A DNA stretch of 64,000 nucleotides, taken from assembly GCF_001938985.1 (NCBI RefSeq), contig NZ_MKIN01000021.1, positions 1 through 64,000 on the forward strand. The letters are read 5' to 3'. The stretch's first letter is position 1. Each line of letters opens with the position of its first letter. The stretch is from Gillisella taibaishanensis. Lineage in GTDB: Bacteria; Pseudomonadota; Alphaproteobacteria; Rhizobiales; Rhizobiaceae. A program made the translations under genes and the position numbers. The notes beneath the pieces are model-generated. The model ran no database searches, was not told where the DNA came from, and saw nothing but the letters and a program-made list of their open reading frames with translations. Below are positions 1-10,475 of the stretch, piece after piece.

Positions 1-135
1 AGCCGGGTTCTAAGCCCACACCCTCATCATGTCAAACCCATTTTGTAAGTTTTATGACGTTTTTCGTAAGTCATTGATGTTAAATCAGAATATCGAAGGA
101 ACTTTTTGCCGGAAGCCAGTTGGACTGCCCCCGCG
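1..135. other. Window edge, no gene seen
   Basis: This stretch lies downstream of the last thiamine gene, which reads toward the window edge. I see no convincing coding sequence, RNA or terminator in it. Confidence 0.5.
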
Positions 136-747
136 TCAGCTTTTCCTCCAGGCAGAGGTCTTTTCCAGCCATTGTTTGGTGCGATTTTCCGGATTTTCAT
201 TGCGGGTAATGTCCGTCACCACTGCCGCACTGTTTGCTCCATCGGCGAAGACCCCATCCAGACGCTCGACAGTGACCCCGCCGATAGCCACGAGCGGGAT
301 AGCGCCGATACGCGCTTTCCAAGCGGCAAGCCTTTCCAAGCCTTGGGGTGCCCATTTCATCTGCTTGAGAATGGTCGGCCAGACAGGACCTAGAGCAACA
401 TAGTCCGGTTGCGCAGCCAGTGCCGTCTCCAGTTCAGCTTCATCATGAGTGGAGAGGCCGAGACGCATATTGCCGGCCCGGATGGCTTTCAAATCTGCAT
501 CGACCAAATCTTCCTGACCGAGATGGACGAAGTCGCATCCCTCGTCCAAGGCGGGTTTCCAATAGTCGTTGATGATCAGCTGGCAGCCATGGGCCTGACA
601 GACCTCCCTCCCCTGCCGGATATGGCAGCGCAAATCGGCCTCCGATACATCCTTCATGCGCAACTGCACGAGTTTGACGCCAAGAGGGACCAAACGTTCG
701 ATCCAGTCTGCGCTGTCGACGATCAGGTAGAAGGGATCGAGTGTCAT
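136..747 (-). CDS. thiE: Thiamine phosphate synthase ThiE
   Basis: This 203-residue protein should join the thiazole phosphate and HMP pyrophosphate moieties to form thiamine phosphate in the cytoplasm. It reads as a ThiE/TenI-type TIM barrel: LVQLRMKD near residue 30, the INDYW segment near 60, HLGQEDL near 75, ALGPVWPT near 120 and the phosphate-binding VAIGGVT near 155. It overlaps the end of thiG by four bases (ATGA), implying translational coupling, and is the last gene of a five-gene thiC operon. The length is typical of the short rhizobial ThiE. A TenI-like paralogue cannot be excluded from sequence alone, but the operon position after thiG favours ThiE. Confidence 0.9.
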   Translation of the reverse strand: MTLDPFYLIVDSADWIERLVPLGVKLVQLRMKDVSEADLRCHIRQGREVCQAHGCQLIINDYWKPALDEGCDFVHLGQEDLVDADLKAIRAGNMRLGLSTHDEAELETALAAQPDYVALGPVWPTILKQMKWAPQGLERLAAWKARIGAIPLVAIGGVTVERLDGVFADGANSAAVVTDITRNENPENRTKQWLEKTSAWRKS

Positions 748-1517
748 GCAAATACGCCTTTGCCGATAACAGGAGTGGATGGCACGGCCATGTCACGCGG
801 TTCCAGCAGACCGGAGAGATAGCCGATATGGCCGGCTTCGATGGCGCCTGCGAAGGCCTCGGCCATGCTGGCCGGGTCGGCAGCGGCGGCGACAGCCGTA
901 TTGAGCAACACGGCATCAAAACCAAGCTCCATCACTGCCGTTGCGTGGGAGGGGCGGCCGATGCCTGCATCGACGATCAGCGGCACCTCAGGAAATTCGG
1001 CACGCATGGCCCGCAGGCCCGGGATATTTTGCGGTCCCATAGCGCTGCCGATTGGCGCGCACCAGGGCATCAGCAATTGACAGCCGGCATTCAAAAGCCG
1101 CTCGCCCACCACCAGATCGTCTGTGGTATAAGGAAAGACCTCGAAACCATCTTCGGCCAGAATGCGGGCGGCTTCGACCAGCTGAAAGACGTCGGGCTGT
1201 AACGTGTCTTGATGGCCGATCAATTCCAGCTTGATCCAGTTGGTTCGAAACACCTCCCGCGCCATATTGGCCGTCAGCACGGCCTCCTTGACGCTTTGGC
1301 ATCCGGCGGTATTCGGCAGAACGCGCACGCCGAGATCGCGGATCAGTTCAAAAAAGGCGCCGCCGGACTTGCCGCCTGCGGTTTCACGCCGAAGGGAGAC
1401 GGTCACAATTTCGGTTTTCGACCGTCGCACGGCCTCTGCCAGAATGGCAGGAGACGGATAGCGGGCCGTACCCAGCAACAAACGCGAGGATAGGTCTACG
1501 CCATAGAGTGTCAGCAT
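744..1517 (-). CDS. thiG: Thiazole synthase ThiG
   Basis: ThiG builds the thiazole phosphate ring of thiamine from deoxyxylulose phosphate, the ThiS thiocarboxylate and the glycine imine made by ThiO. The 257-residue protein opens with [20 protein letters not shown] and carries the family segments [37 protein letters not shown] and [17 protein letters not shown] text (here [14 protein letters not shown]). The start at 1517 is chosen because it gives the canonical N terminus; further upstream the frame runs into thiS. One base separates it from thiS, and its stop overlaps thiE. Confidence 0.93.
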   Translation of the reverse strand: MLTLYGVDLSSRLLLGTARYPSPAILAEAVRRSKTEIVTVSLRRETAGGKSGGAFFELIRDLGVRVLPNTAGCQSVKEAVLTANMAREVFRTNWIKLELIGHQDTLQPDVFQLVEAARILAEDGFEVFPYTTDDLVVGERLLNAGCQLLMPWCAPIGSAMGPQNIPGLRAMRAEFPEVPLIVDAGIGRPSHATAVMELGFDAVLLNTAVAAAADPASMAEAFAGAIEAGHIGYLSGLLEPRDMAVPSTPVIGKGVFA

Positions 1518-1518
1518 G

Positions 1519-1716
1519 TCAGCCTCCCTGCATGGGCGAAAGGATTTCGATCCTATCACCGTCTTTGAGCGAGCAATCCAAACGGTCTTCAGCGTGAATG
1601 AGATCGCCATTCACAGCCGTGGCCAGCCACTCACCTTCATACTCGAGGGTGGTGAGCAGAGCCGACAGCGTCTTAGCCGGACTTTCCAGCGCTTCGCCAT
1701 TAACAATCAACTGCAT
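1519..1716 (-). CDS. thiS: Sulfur carrier protein ThiS
   Basis: A 65-residue ubiquitin-fold sulfur carrier. Its C terminus is the diagnostic Gly-Gly (LSPMQGG), which is adenylated and converted to a thiocarboxylate that feeds sulfur to ThiG. The N-terminal [11 protein letters not shown] strand and the central VAVNGDLI-like segment fit the family. Its ATG overlaps the thiO stop codon (TGATG), so the two are probably translationally coupled. The activating enzyme ThiF is not in this window. Confidence 0.93.
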   Translation of the reverse strand: MQLIVNGEALESPAKTLSALLTTLEYEGEWLATAVNGDLIHAEDRLDCSLKDGDRIEILSPMQGG

Positions 1717-2705
1717 CAGCTCGCCCTCTTTCTTTGTGCGCCAGCCAAGGCAATTTGAATGCGGTCGGCAGCCTGGCGGGCCATGGCCGGCGCCAGCAGA
1801 AAACCGTGGCGATGCATGCCGGCGATGGCCAAACCATCGCTGTTGTCGAGCACCCGTGGCAGATTGTCGGCGAAGGCGGGGCGGATGCCGACACCGGTCT
1901 CAATCACCCGCGCTTCGCCAAAGGCGCTGTTGAGCGTATAGGCGGCATTGAGAAATTCCATCAGCGAGCGGGCACTGATCGGGCCGCCATCTTCGGCCTC
2001 GATCATCGTCGCGCCGACCATGAAGATATTGTTGTCGCGTGGGACGATGTAGATCGGATGGCGCGGATGCAGCAGGCGGATCGGCCGGTGCAGCCGAATG
2101 TCGGGGCTGTGCAGGTAGATCATCTCGCCGCGCACGCCGCGAAGCGTGTCGATGCGGCCGATAGCGGCCGAGCCGGTGCAGTCAATAACTTGATCAAAAG
2201 AATGGCGGTCCGGCTCGGTATCAGGACCGAGATGGAACGCGACACCTTGCTCAACGAGAGCACGGTGGAGCCCGGCGAGTGCCTGGCGCGGATCAAGATG
2301 GGCTTCATCCGCGAAAAACAGTCCCTTGCGGAACCTGCCGGCGAGATCAGGCTCCAAGGCGCTGATCTCATCGGCATCGAGCCAGCGGTGGCCACGCGTG
2401 CGGCTGGCAAAGCGGTTGAGATCCTGCAGGTCGCGGGTCGGGGCGAGAACCAGGGTTCCGGCGCGGGTCACCGAGCCGGGCAAAGCGTCTTCCCACCAGT
2501 CGGCTGCAGTAAGGCCGAGCGTCAGCACCAGCTCTTCTGCAGCCTCGCGCTCACAATAAGGTGCGAACATGCCGCCGGCATAGTGTGACGCCCCCTGCCC
2601 GATCTGCGGCTTCACGTCATGCACGGCAACGGAGATGCCGCGCCGGGTGAGTTCAAAGGCCAACGCGAGGCCGGCAACGCCGGCCCCCTTGATCAGAACA
2701 GGCAT
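1716..2705 (-). CDS. thiO: Glycine oxidase ThiO
   Basis: FAD-dependent oxidase of 329 residues that turns glycine into the iminoacetate used by ThiG in aerobic bacteria. The N terminus has a dinucleotide-binding fold (VLIKGAGVAGLALAFELTRRG) followed by the GASHYAGGMFAPYCE segment typical of ThiO. The C-terminal part has a GIRPAFADNLPR segment and a final GMHRHGFLLAPAMA segment that closes the FAD site. The start at 2705 is preferred over an upstream in-frame codon because it begins directly with the FAD-binding strand and follows the thiC stop by one base. Confidence 0.92.
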   Translation of the reverse strand: MPVLIKGAGVAGLALAFELTRRGISVAVHDVKPQIGQGASHYAGGMFAPYCEREAAEELVLTLGLTAADWWEDALPGSVTRAGTLVLAPTRDLQDLNRFASRTRGHRWLDADEISALEPDLAGRFRKGLFFADEAHLDPRQALAGLHRALVEQGVAFHLGPDTEPDRHSFDQVIDCTGSAAIGRIDTLRGVRGEMIYLHSPDIRLHRPIRLLHPRHPIYIVPRDNNIFMVGATMIEAEDGGPISARSLMEFLNAAYTLNSAFGEARVIETGVGIRPAFADNLPRVLDNSDGLAIAGMHRHGFLLAPAMARQAADRIQIALAGAQRKRAS

Positions 2706-2706
2706 A

Positions 2707-4553
<1,847 letters not shown>

Positions 4554-4629
4554 ACCCAGTCATGACAGCCGGAATGATGGAAAGACGCTTTCACCAAACC
4601 CATCGCGGGCATGGAATAACAGCGCTTGC

Positions 4630-4727
4630 ACCGTCCCTACGCCAGTATGAACTGGATCAGGTTCAACGGGTCACCGCGCTGCTTTTAAGCCTAGCGGAAT
4701 CTCAGCCCCTTGCGGGACACCCCTGGT
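4630..4727 (-). ncRNA. TPP riboswitch (THI element)
   Basis: Read on the minus strand, this leader contains the hallmark CTGAGA block (just after GGGGTGTCCCGCAAGGGG) and the second hallmark ACCCGTTGAACCTGATC, followed by CAGTTCATACTGGCGTAGGGA. Both conserved TPP-sensor segments are present in the correct order, about 100 bases upstream of thiC. Thiamine pyrophosphate binding should lower expression of the thiCOSGE operon. Confidence 0.95.
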
Positions 4728-4796
4728 GAATGATTGGAGTCTAACGCCAAATAGACGCCGACGTCAATGCAGTGTTCAAGTGGGTAAAGACCTGCG

Positions 4797-5831
4797 TTAC
4801 AGGCCCCAGGTCCGCTCGAGAACGGATACCCAATTGCCGTGGCAGATCTTGGCAACAGCCTCCGCGTCATAGCCACGACCGACAAGCCCCTCAACGATTC
4901 GCGGCAGGCCGGTCGCGTCTTTAAGTGCTGCCGGAATGGTGGTGCCGTCGAAATCGGAGCCAAGCGCGACATGATCGAGGCCGATGCGGTTCACGATGTA
5001 GTCGATATGGTCGAGCAGCACATCAAGCGGCGTATCGACGTTGCGTTGGCCATCCTGGCGCAGGAAAATAACCCCGAAATTGATGCCGACGAGACCACCC
5101 GCGTCACGGATCGCATCCAGCTGCCGGTCGGTGAGATTGCGGCTATGAGGGCAAAGGGCATGCACGTTGGAATGGGAGGCGACAAGCGGCGCCTTGGACA
5201 GGCTGGCGATGTCCCAGAAGCCTCTTTCGTTCATATGCGAAAGATCGATCATGATCTTCAGCTCGTTGCAAGCGCGCACGAGGTCTGATCCCGCAGGCGT
5301 CAGCCCCGGCCCGATATCCGGTGACGAGGGAAAGCGAAATGGCACACCATGCGCAAAAGCATTGGGCCGGCTCCAGACGGGACCGAGCGAGCGCAGGCCG
5401 GCCTGATGCAGCACGTAAAGTGCGTCGAGATTTGTAGCGACCGCCTCGATACCCTCGATATGAAAGACAGCGGCAAACACATTGTTTTCGATGCTATGGC
5501 GAAGATCCGCGCCGCTGCGGCAGACTTTGAGGCCGCCTTGCGACTTCGCCTCGATGTCGAACAGCAGCCTGGCCATGGCGAGCGTTTCGCTCAAGGCATC
5601 CTGTTGGGCCGGCGCGATAAAGTCACCATTGGCATCGGGAGTATGGTGTGGCGATGGAATGAAAATGGCGCAAAGCCCGCCGGCAAGCCCACCCTCGCGT
5701 GCTTTCGGCAGGTCGATATGGCCGGGTTGCCCGCCTTCCAGAAAATCCGTGACCGGATCTGGCCGGCCCGACCGCCTCAGCCGCAATAAAACGTCATTGT
5801 GACCATCAAAAACCGGAGTGGCCGTCATCAT
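4797..5831 (-). CDS. Dipeptidase, peptidase M19 family
   Basis: A 344-residue zinc dipeptidase of the renal/membrane dipeptidase family, which cleaves dipeptides including those with a C-terminal D-residue. Zinc-ligand landmarks are visible: HND at residues 11-13, FHIEGIEA (bridging Glu) near 125, DLSHMNERG near 205, ASHSNVHALCPHSRNL near 225 and ALGSDFDGT near 300. No signal peptide is seen, so it is probably cytoplasmic. It stands next to a D-aminopeptidase, a D-amino-acid transaminase and a DmpA-type peptidase, suggesting use of D-amino-acid peptides. The exact substrate cannot be told from sequence. Confidence 0.87.
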   Translation of the reverse strand: MMTATPVFDGHNDVLLRLRRSGRPDPVTDFLEGGQPGHIDLPKAREGGLAGGLCAIFIPSPHHTPDANGDFIAPAQQDALSETLAMARLLFDIEAKSQGGLKVCRSGADLRHSIENNVFAAVFHIEGIEAVATNLDALYVLHQAGLRSLGPVWSRPNAFAHGVPFRFPSSPDIGPGLTPAGSDLVRACNELKIMIDLSHMNERGFWDIASLSKAPLVASHSNVHALCPHSRNLTDRQLDAIRDAGGLVGINFGVIFLRQDGQRNVDTPLDVLLDHIDYIVNRIGLDHVALGSDFDGTTIPAALKDATGLPRIVEGLVGRGYDAEAVAKICHGNWVSVLERTWGL

Positions 5832-6119
5832 CGCTCTTCCTTATCTTCTATACCGGCCGTCGCGGTCTGGTGAATGTCGATACAGGTCAATGGCTTGACA
5901 TATCCCGACCGCAAATGCCACCCATCATCGCCGCACCGAGACGCTGACCCCTTATGATGCGCCCCGACCTCGGCGAAGCAGACAGATGTCTTTGCCAGTC
6001 CAACCTTGGGCGCAAAGATAACGCTATCATTCCGCCGGGCTGTCGTTCAACAGCGGCAATGCAGGCACCGGGCATATCTCACAGCGCATGTCGCGGCAGA
6101 GCTGAAGAATGGATGAAAG
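5832..6119. other. Divergent intergenic region
   Basis: This 288-base region separates the M19 dipeptidase from the divergently transcribed D-aminopeptidase. It should contain both promoters, but I could not single out a convincing -35/-10 pair or operator. Confidence 0.4.
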
Positions 6120-7631
6120 ATGATGAATTGGGATAAGGCGCAAGCCACCATCGAAGCAATGCTGGCCGATTGGGGACATGGCGCCCAGGCCGTCACCCCC
6201 GGCGGCGCGGTGATCGGCTTTGACAAAGACGCGTTCCGGTTTACCGCCTGCGGTGGGCTTGCCGATCTCAGCAGCCGGACTCCTTTCACCGAAGAGACGG
6301 TTGTGCGCTATGCCTCTGTCACCAAGCATGCCTTTTGCACCCTGGTCTTGTCTCATCCCGATCGGATCCGCCTTGATGACCGGCTCGGGGAGCATCTGCC
6401 CGAGTTGCGAGAGCCACTCGCCAGCGTGTCGGTGGGCCGGGCACTCGATATGAGCGGCGGTCTGCCGGATGTCAGAGAAATGCTGAGCCTGCTCGGGTTT
6501 TCCGTCTACTCGGAAACCAGGAAGGACGCTTTGCTGGATTTTCTCAGCCGGCAGACGCGGCTGAATTTCGCCGCAGGCACGGAGGTTTCCTATTCCAATA
6601 CCGGCTACCGGCTGGTCGAGGCTGCTCTTGAGCGGCAGGGGATCTATTTCCGCGACTATATCCGCTCGGCGGGCCAGGAAGCGGGCGCAATCTTCGATGC
6701 ACCCGACGTCTGGAACGACGTCGTCGCTGGACTTGTCCCCGGCTATTGGCATGACGACGCGAAATGGCAGCTTGCCGCCGCCGGTCTGCATATTTCGGCC
6801 TCCGGCAGCATGACCGGTAGCGTCCGTTCGCTGGCCTTATGGCTCCAGGCACTCCTGAAGGGTGATGGTCGACTTGCCGGCCGGCTGCAAGAGATGAGCG
6901 GACCGCGCCTGCTCGCCGATGGGCGGGAAAGCGGCTACGGGCTTGGACTGGCCCAGACGAAGTTCGGCGACAAGGTTTTTATCGGCCATGGCGGATCGCA
7001 TCCCGGCTACAAGACGTATTTCCTGCTCGATCCCGAAACCGGAGTTGGCTTTGCCGTCGTCTCCAATCGCGAGGACACCAATGGCGCCAAGATTGCGCAG
7101 GCGGCGATGGTGGCCCTGCTCGATCTGCCGCTGCCGCGTCTATCGAGGGCGCTGCGCGACGGGCTTTATGTCGAAGACAGCGGCCCGAACTGGATAGAGG
7201 TAAAAGGTGCGAGCATTATTTCGCTCGACGCGGAAGACACCGCCTATGATGATGGTGAGGGATGGGTCTCGTCGCGCTCATCGACATCGCCCATCAGGCT
7301 GCGGATGGAGGGCGACGACATCGTTGGTGACGTCGGCCATGCACCGCGCCGCTATCGGCCAGCGCGGGACGAAGGTGTGCCTGAGGATCTGTCAGGCAGC
7401 TGGCAATCGCATGAAGGTGCGCGGTTCGATATCCACGACGGACAGCTGATCATGGGCATCGGCCCGACTCGCCCCGCCATGCCATTGCACAGCCTGGGTG
7501 GCGGACGCTTCCTCTTTACCTTGCGCGACGGTCCCTGGACCAAGCGCATCTGCCTGAACCGGCTTGATGACGGCAGGGTTGAACTGGTGCTGGCCCGCGC
7601 CCGGATGATCGAATATCACCGGGCGCGATAG
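6120..7631 (+). CDS. dap: D-aminopeptidase, S12/beta-lactamase fold
   Basis: A 503-residue serine hydrolase of the penicillin-binding/beta-lactamase fold. The catalytic motifs are SVTK (Ser66, Lys69), YSN near residue 158 and HGG near 290. After the catalytic domain (about 1-335) there is a further 170 residues consistent with the two lipocalin-like barrels of Ochrobactrum-type D-aminopeptidase (DAP), whose overall length of about 520 matches. DAP releases N-terminal D-residues, mainly D-Ala, from short peptides. No signal peptide is seen. Two ATGs three bases apart are possible starts; the first is used. An esterase or DD-peptidase role remains possible, but the context of a D-amino-acid transaminase supports the call. 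Confidence 0.8.
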   Translation: MMNWDKAQATIEAMLADWGHGAQAVTPGGAVIGFDKDAFRFTACGGLADLSSRTPFTEETVVRYASVTKHAFCTLVLSHPDRIRLDDRLGEHLPELREPLASVSVGRALDMSGGLPDVREMLSLLGFSVYSETRKDALLDFLSRQTRLNFAAGTEVSYSNTGYRLVEAALERQGIYFRDYIRSAGQEAGAIFDAPDVWNDVVAGLVPGYWHDDAKWQLAAAGLHISASGSMTGSVRSLALWLQALLKGDGRLAGRLQEMSGPRLLADGRESGYGLGLAQTKFGDKVFIGHGGSHPGYKTYFLLDPETGVGFAVVSNREDTNGAKIAQAAMVALLDLPLPRLSRALRDGLYVEDSGPNWIEVKGASIISLDAEDTAYDDGEGWVSSRSSTSPIRLRMEGDDIVGDVGHAPRRYRPARDEGVPEDLSGSWQSHEGARFDIHDGQLIMGIGPTRPAMPLHSLGGGRFLFTLRDGPWTKRICLNRLDDGRVELVLARARMIEYHRAR

Positions 7632-7635
7632 AGCA

Positions 7636-7731
7636 CCGGCCGAAAAGTGGGAACCGGTTTTCGGAAAACTCCGATGCGCAAACAAAAAGTTAGAGCATCG
7701 TGCCGATTCCGATTTTCGGCACGATGCTCTA
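7636..7731. repeat. RIME-like intergenic palindromic repeat
   Basis: Between the convergent D-aminopeptidase and transaminase genes lie two palindromic parts. One is CCGAAAAGTGGGAACCGGTTTTCGG. The other is a perfect 16-bp inverted repeat (TAGAGCATCGTGCCGA at 7691-7706 with its complement at 7716-7731) around a nine-base loop. The combination resembles the mosaic intergenic elements of Rhizobiaceae. It may also stop transcription from both sides, although no long T run follows. Confidence 0.6.
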
Positions 7732-7735
7732 GAAT

Positions 7736-8602
7736 TTAAATGGCCGTCTTGCGGGCGTTTTCCATGTAGAGTGCCCGCAGGCGGGTCACGACCGGACCTG
7801 GCTTGCCGTCTCCGACAGGCTTGCCATCAATGACAGTGATCGGCACGATGAAGTTAGAGGCGCTGGTAAGCGCGGCTTCACGGGCGTTCAACGCCTCTTC
7901 CAGGCTGAAGGGCCGCTGCTCGATGGTCAAGCCATGCTCTTCGGCCAGCTGCAGCAACGCCGCGCGGGTGCAGCCGGGCAGTGTCGCATTGCTGTTGGCC
8001 CGGGTAATGATCTTGTTGTCGGCCGTGACGATATAAGCGGTCGACGACGCACCTTCGGTGATCATCCCGTCTTCGATCATCCAGGCCTCGTCGCAGCCGG
8101 CAGCCTTTGCGGCGCGCTTGGCCAGCACCTGCGGCAGCAGGCAGACGCTCTTGATATCGCGCCGCTCCCAGCGCTGGTCGGGCACAGTCTTTACCTTCAG
8201 GCCCTTTTCCATCACGCTTCCCTGATCCAGCGACTTTGCCTGGGTAAACATCAGCAGAGTCGGCGCGAGATCTTCGGAATAGAGGAAGTTACGGTCTTCG
8301 GCACCGCGGGTATATTGCAGATAGATCATGCCTTCCCGCAGATTGTTATCCGCGATCAGCCGCCGTTCGGCAGCGACGATCTCGTCCGTGGTGACCGGCA
8401 GCCGGCCGCCGATTTCGCCGACGCTGCGCTCCAGCCGCGCCATATGCAAGGCGCTGTCGATCAGCTTGCCATCCAGCACCGCCGTCACCTCATAGATGCC
8501 ATCGCCGAACAGGAACCCACGATCGAAAATCGAGATATGGGCTTCGTTTTCGGGCAGGAAGGCGCCGTTGAGATAAACGGTGCGAAGAGAGGGGCTGGAC
8601 AT
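7736..8602 (-). CDS. dat: D-amino-acid transaminase, class IV
   Basis: A 288-residue PLP enzyme of the branched-chain/D-amino-acid aminotransferase fold. Visible landmarks are FDRGFLFGDGIYEV near residue 25-40, the candidate PLP lysine in RRDIKSVCLLPQ near 145, DEAWMIEDGMITEGASSTAY near 180 (PLP-contact Glu) and a phosphate-binding TxAALL-like segment near 215. The start at 8602 is chosen because it gives the usual short N terminus; an earlier in-frame codon adds 20 unrelated residues. It probably moves the amino group of D-alanine or other D-residues to 2-oxoglutarate, acting after the neighbouring peptidases. Confidence 0.85.
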   Translation of the reverse strand: MSSPSLRTVYLNGAFLPENEAHISIFDRGFLFGDGIYEVTAVLDGKLIDSALHMARLERSVGEIGGRLPVTTDEIVAAERRLIADNNLREGMIYLQYTRGAEDRNFLYSEDLAPTLLMFTQAKSLDQGSVMEKGLKVKTVPDQRWERRDIKSVCLLPQVLAKRAAKAAGCDEAWMIEDGMITEGASSTAYIVTADNKIITRANSNATLPGCTRAALLQLAEEHGLTIEQRPFSLEEALNAREAALTSASNFIVPITVIDGKPVGDGKPGPVVTRLRALYMENARKTAI

Positions 8603-8702
8603 GCGAACTCCTGGAATGAGCCGGGAAGCTGAAATCAGACCTCCCGAAGAGACAAGCGACAAAAAGACAGGCGACGATTACAACAGCGACGACCTCAGCC
8701 GA

Positions 8703-9782
8703 TTATCGCAGGTCGAGTCCGTCATCTGGTCGTGAGGGCCGACGGATGGCGTCGAGATGAATGGCTTGAACTGAAGACGGTTTGCCCGTTGTGCAATTAT
8801 ACCCCGTCATCGGCAAGCCCATGGTCAGCGAATTGAGGATCGCCTCCTCCGTTGCCTCGATAACGGCTTCGAAAAGCGGCGAAACGACGTCATTGGCGAG
8901 ATATTCGACGGTCATCAGCCCTTTGCGGCGCGCCGGCGTTAGCCTGACGCTTTCCGCCGTCGAAAAGGCGAGCGCATAATCGCCCGACCCGTTGCTGAGC
9001 GCCGCACCTGTGCGGGCAAGACCGCCAAAGCAGCGTTCGGCAAGCCGCTTCAGATTGCGGGAACAGAGCGGCGCATCGGTCGCAACCACCATGACGATCG
9101 AGCCGTCCTTGTCGTGCAGCGCTTTCGTATCATAGGCCTGTCCGGCAAGTGTCAGATGGCCGCCGTAATTGGATTGGACCAAAACACCTATTGTATAGAC
9201 CGTGCCACTGACGCTGATCTGCCGCGAACTCGTGCCGATGCCGCCCTTGAGGCCGAAGGCGACGGTTCCGGTGCCAGCTCCGACGGCTCCCTCCGCCACC
9301 GGCCCTGGCCTAGCAGAATCGATCGCGGCCTCAATCTCCGCCGTGTCTGGACGCGCGGCCCTGATGTCATTGAGACGACCGTCATTGGTTTCGCCGACCA
9401 CGGCATTGATCGATGTCACGCGCTCGTCACCGGGTTGGGCCAGCGTATAGCGATTGACGGCCTCAATGGCACGGCCGACGGCCAGCGTATTGGTGAGCAC
9501 GATAGGCGTTTCGAGTTCGCCGAGTTCGCTGATCTGCGTGCTGCCGGCAAACTTACCGAAGCCGTTGAACACCGCAAAGCCGGCCGGCACCTTGTCCTGA
9601 AAGAGATTGCCGCCATGAGGCAGAATGGCAGTCGCGCCGGTGCGTGTTCGCTCGCCCTCGATCAAGGTAATATGGCCGACTGTCACGCCCGCCACATCTG
9701 TCATCGCGTTGAGCGGGCCGGTCGGATAATGGCCGACTGGCCCGCCGATATCCCTGAACCGCTTTTGCCGGAATGTCGTCAC
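8703..9782 (-). CDS. dmpA: P1-family aminopeptidase, DmpA type
   Basis: A 359-residue N-terminal-nucleophile hydrolase of family P1 (L-aminopeptidase/D-amidase-esterase). The expected self-cleavage point is the Gly-Ser of LSNGSGDYALAFSTA near residue 250; the serine becomes the new N terminus and nucleophile. The N-terminal half shows TDVAGVTVGH and the VNAVVGETNDGRLND segment of the family. It lies upstream of the transaminase on the same strand (100-base gap) and downstream of a small secreted protein (82-base gap). DmpA of Ochrobactrum acts on N-terminal L-residues of peptides and on D-amino-acid amides or esters, which fits the cassette. Confidence 0.87.
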   Translation of the reverse strand: MTTFRQKRFRDIGGPVGHYPTGPLNAMTDVAGVTVGHITLIEGERTRTGATAILPHGGNLFQDKVPAGFAVFNGFGKFAGSTQISELGELETPIVLTNTLAVGRAIEAVNRYTLAQPGDERVTSINAVVGETNDGRLNDIRAARPDTAEIEAAIDSARPGPVAEGAVGAGTGTVAFGLKGGIGTSSRQISVSGTVYTIGVLVQSNYGGHLTLAGQAYDTKALHDKDGSIVMVVATDAPLCSRNLKRLAERCFGGLARTGAALSNGSGDYALAFSTAESVRLTPARRKGLMTVEYLANDVVSPLFEAVIEATEEAILNSLTMGLPMTGYNCTTGKPSSVQAIHLDAIRRPSRPDDGLDLR

Positions 9783-9864
9783 ATGCGCGCCCTTTCAAAT
9801 CAGGCGGCACAATAGGCTCGACATCGGCAAACATCACGGCAAAACTGGAGATATCCCCCAGTTG

Positions 9865-10368
9865 TTATGGTTTCAGTGCGCCATCCCAGTGCTCGTCCGC
9901 CTTGCCGTCGACGAACCGCCACATGTCGAACCAGGTTGTCGTATAGGTCTTTGTAGGATCCTTGGGGTCTTTGACGTCGCGGACGGTGGCGACCGTGACG
10001 AGATCACCTTCGGCGACGACAGCAACCACCTTGGCAGCCATCTTTTCAGGAATAGGCTTCTGCGTCTGCTTCAGCACCTTGGTGAAATAGTCGACCACGC
10101 CCTGGATGCCGGAGACGGCATTGGGATTGTGCTGGATGTAGCGAGTGGTGAGATATTGATCAGCTAGCTCCCAATGGCCGGCTTCCAGCAGATCCTTGAA
10201 GATATGATAGGCGGCCTGCTTGTTGCGGTTCAGCACAGGATCGGTGCTGGTGAACAGTGCGTCGGTATCGGCTGCGGCGGTCACAGCCTCCTGGGCGAAA
10301 GCCGGTGATACCAAAACAGGCGACGCGAGAGCTGCTGTCACCGTCAGGGCAAGGAAGAGAGATTTCAT
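9865..10368 (-). CDS. Secreted SnoaL/NTF2-like protein
   Basis: A 167-residue protein that starts with a clear Sec signal peptide (MKSLFLALTVTAALA, cleavage near AFAQ). The mature part has the cone-fold pattern of SnoaL-like proteins: DLLEAGHWELADQYLTTRYIQHNP, a VVDYFTKVL helix and a final WFDMWRFVDGKADEHWDGA strand. The start at 10368 is chosen because it gives a standard signal peptide; the codon at 10380 adds four residues. Function unknown; it probably binds or turns over a small molecule in the periplasm. It may be the first gene of the operon with the P1 peptidase and transaminase. Confidence 0.75.
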   Translation of the reverse strand: MKSLFLALTVTAALASPVLVSPAFAQEAVTAAADTDALFTSTDPVLNRNKQAAYHIFKDLLEAGHWELADQYLTTRYIQHNPNAVSGIQGVVDYFTKVLKQTQKPIPEKMAAKVVAVVAEGDLVTVATVRDVKDPKDPTKTYTTTWFDMWRFVDGKADEHWDGALKP

Positions 10369-10475
10369 GAGGCGATCCAAATAAGGTTGCGATAGGCCGA
10401 GACCTTATTCATGGGGACCTGAGAGGCAAGACGGCAGTTTTCCCGCCGATAGGCAGAAAAACATAACCGTTCTAC

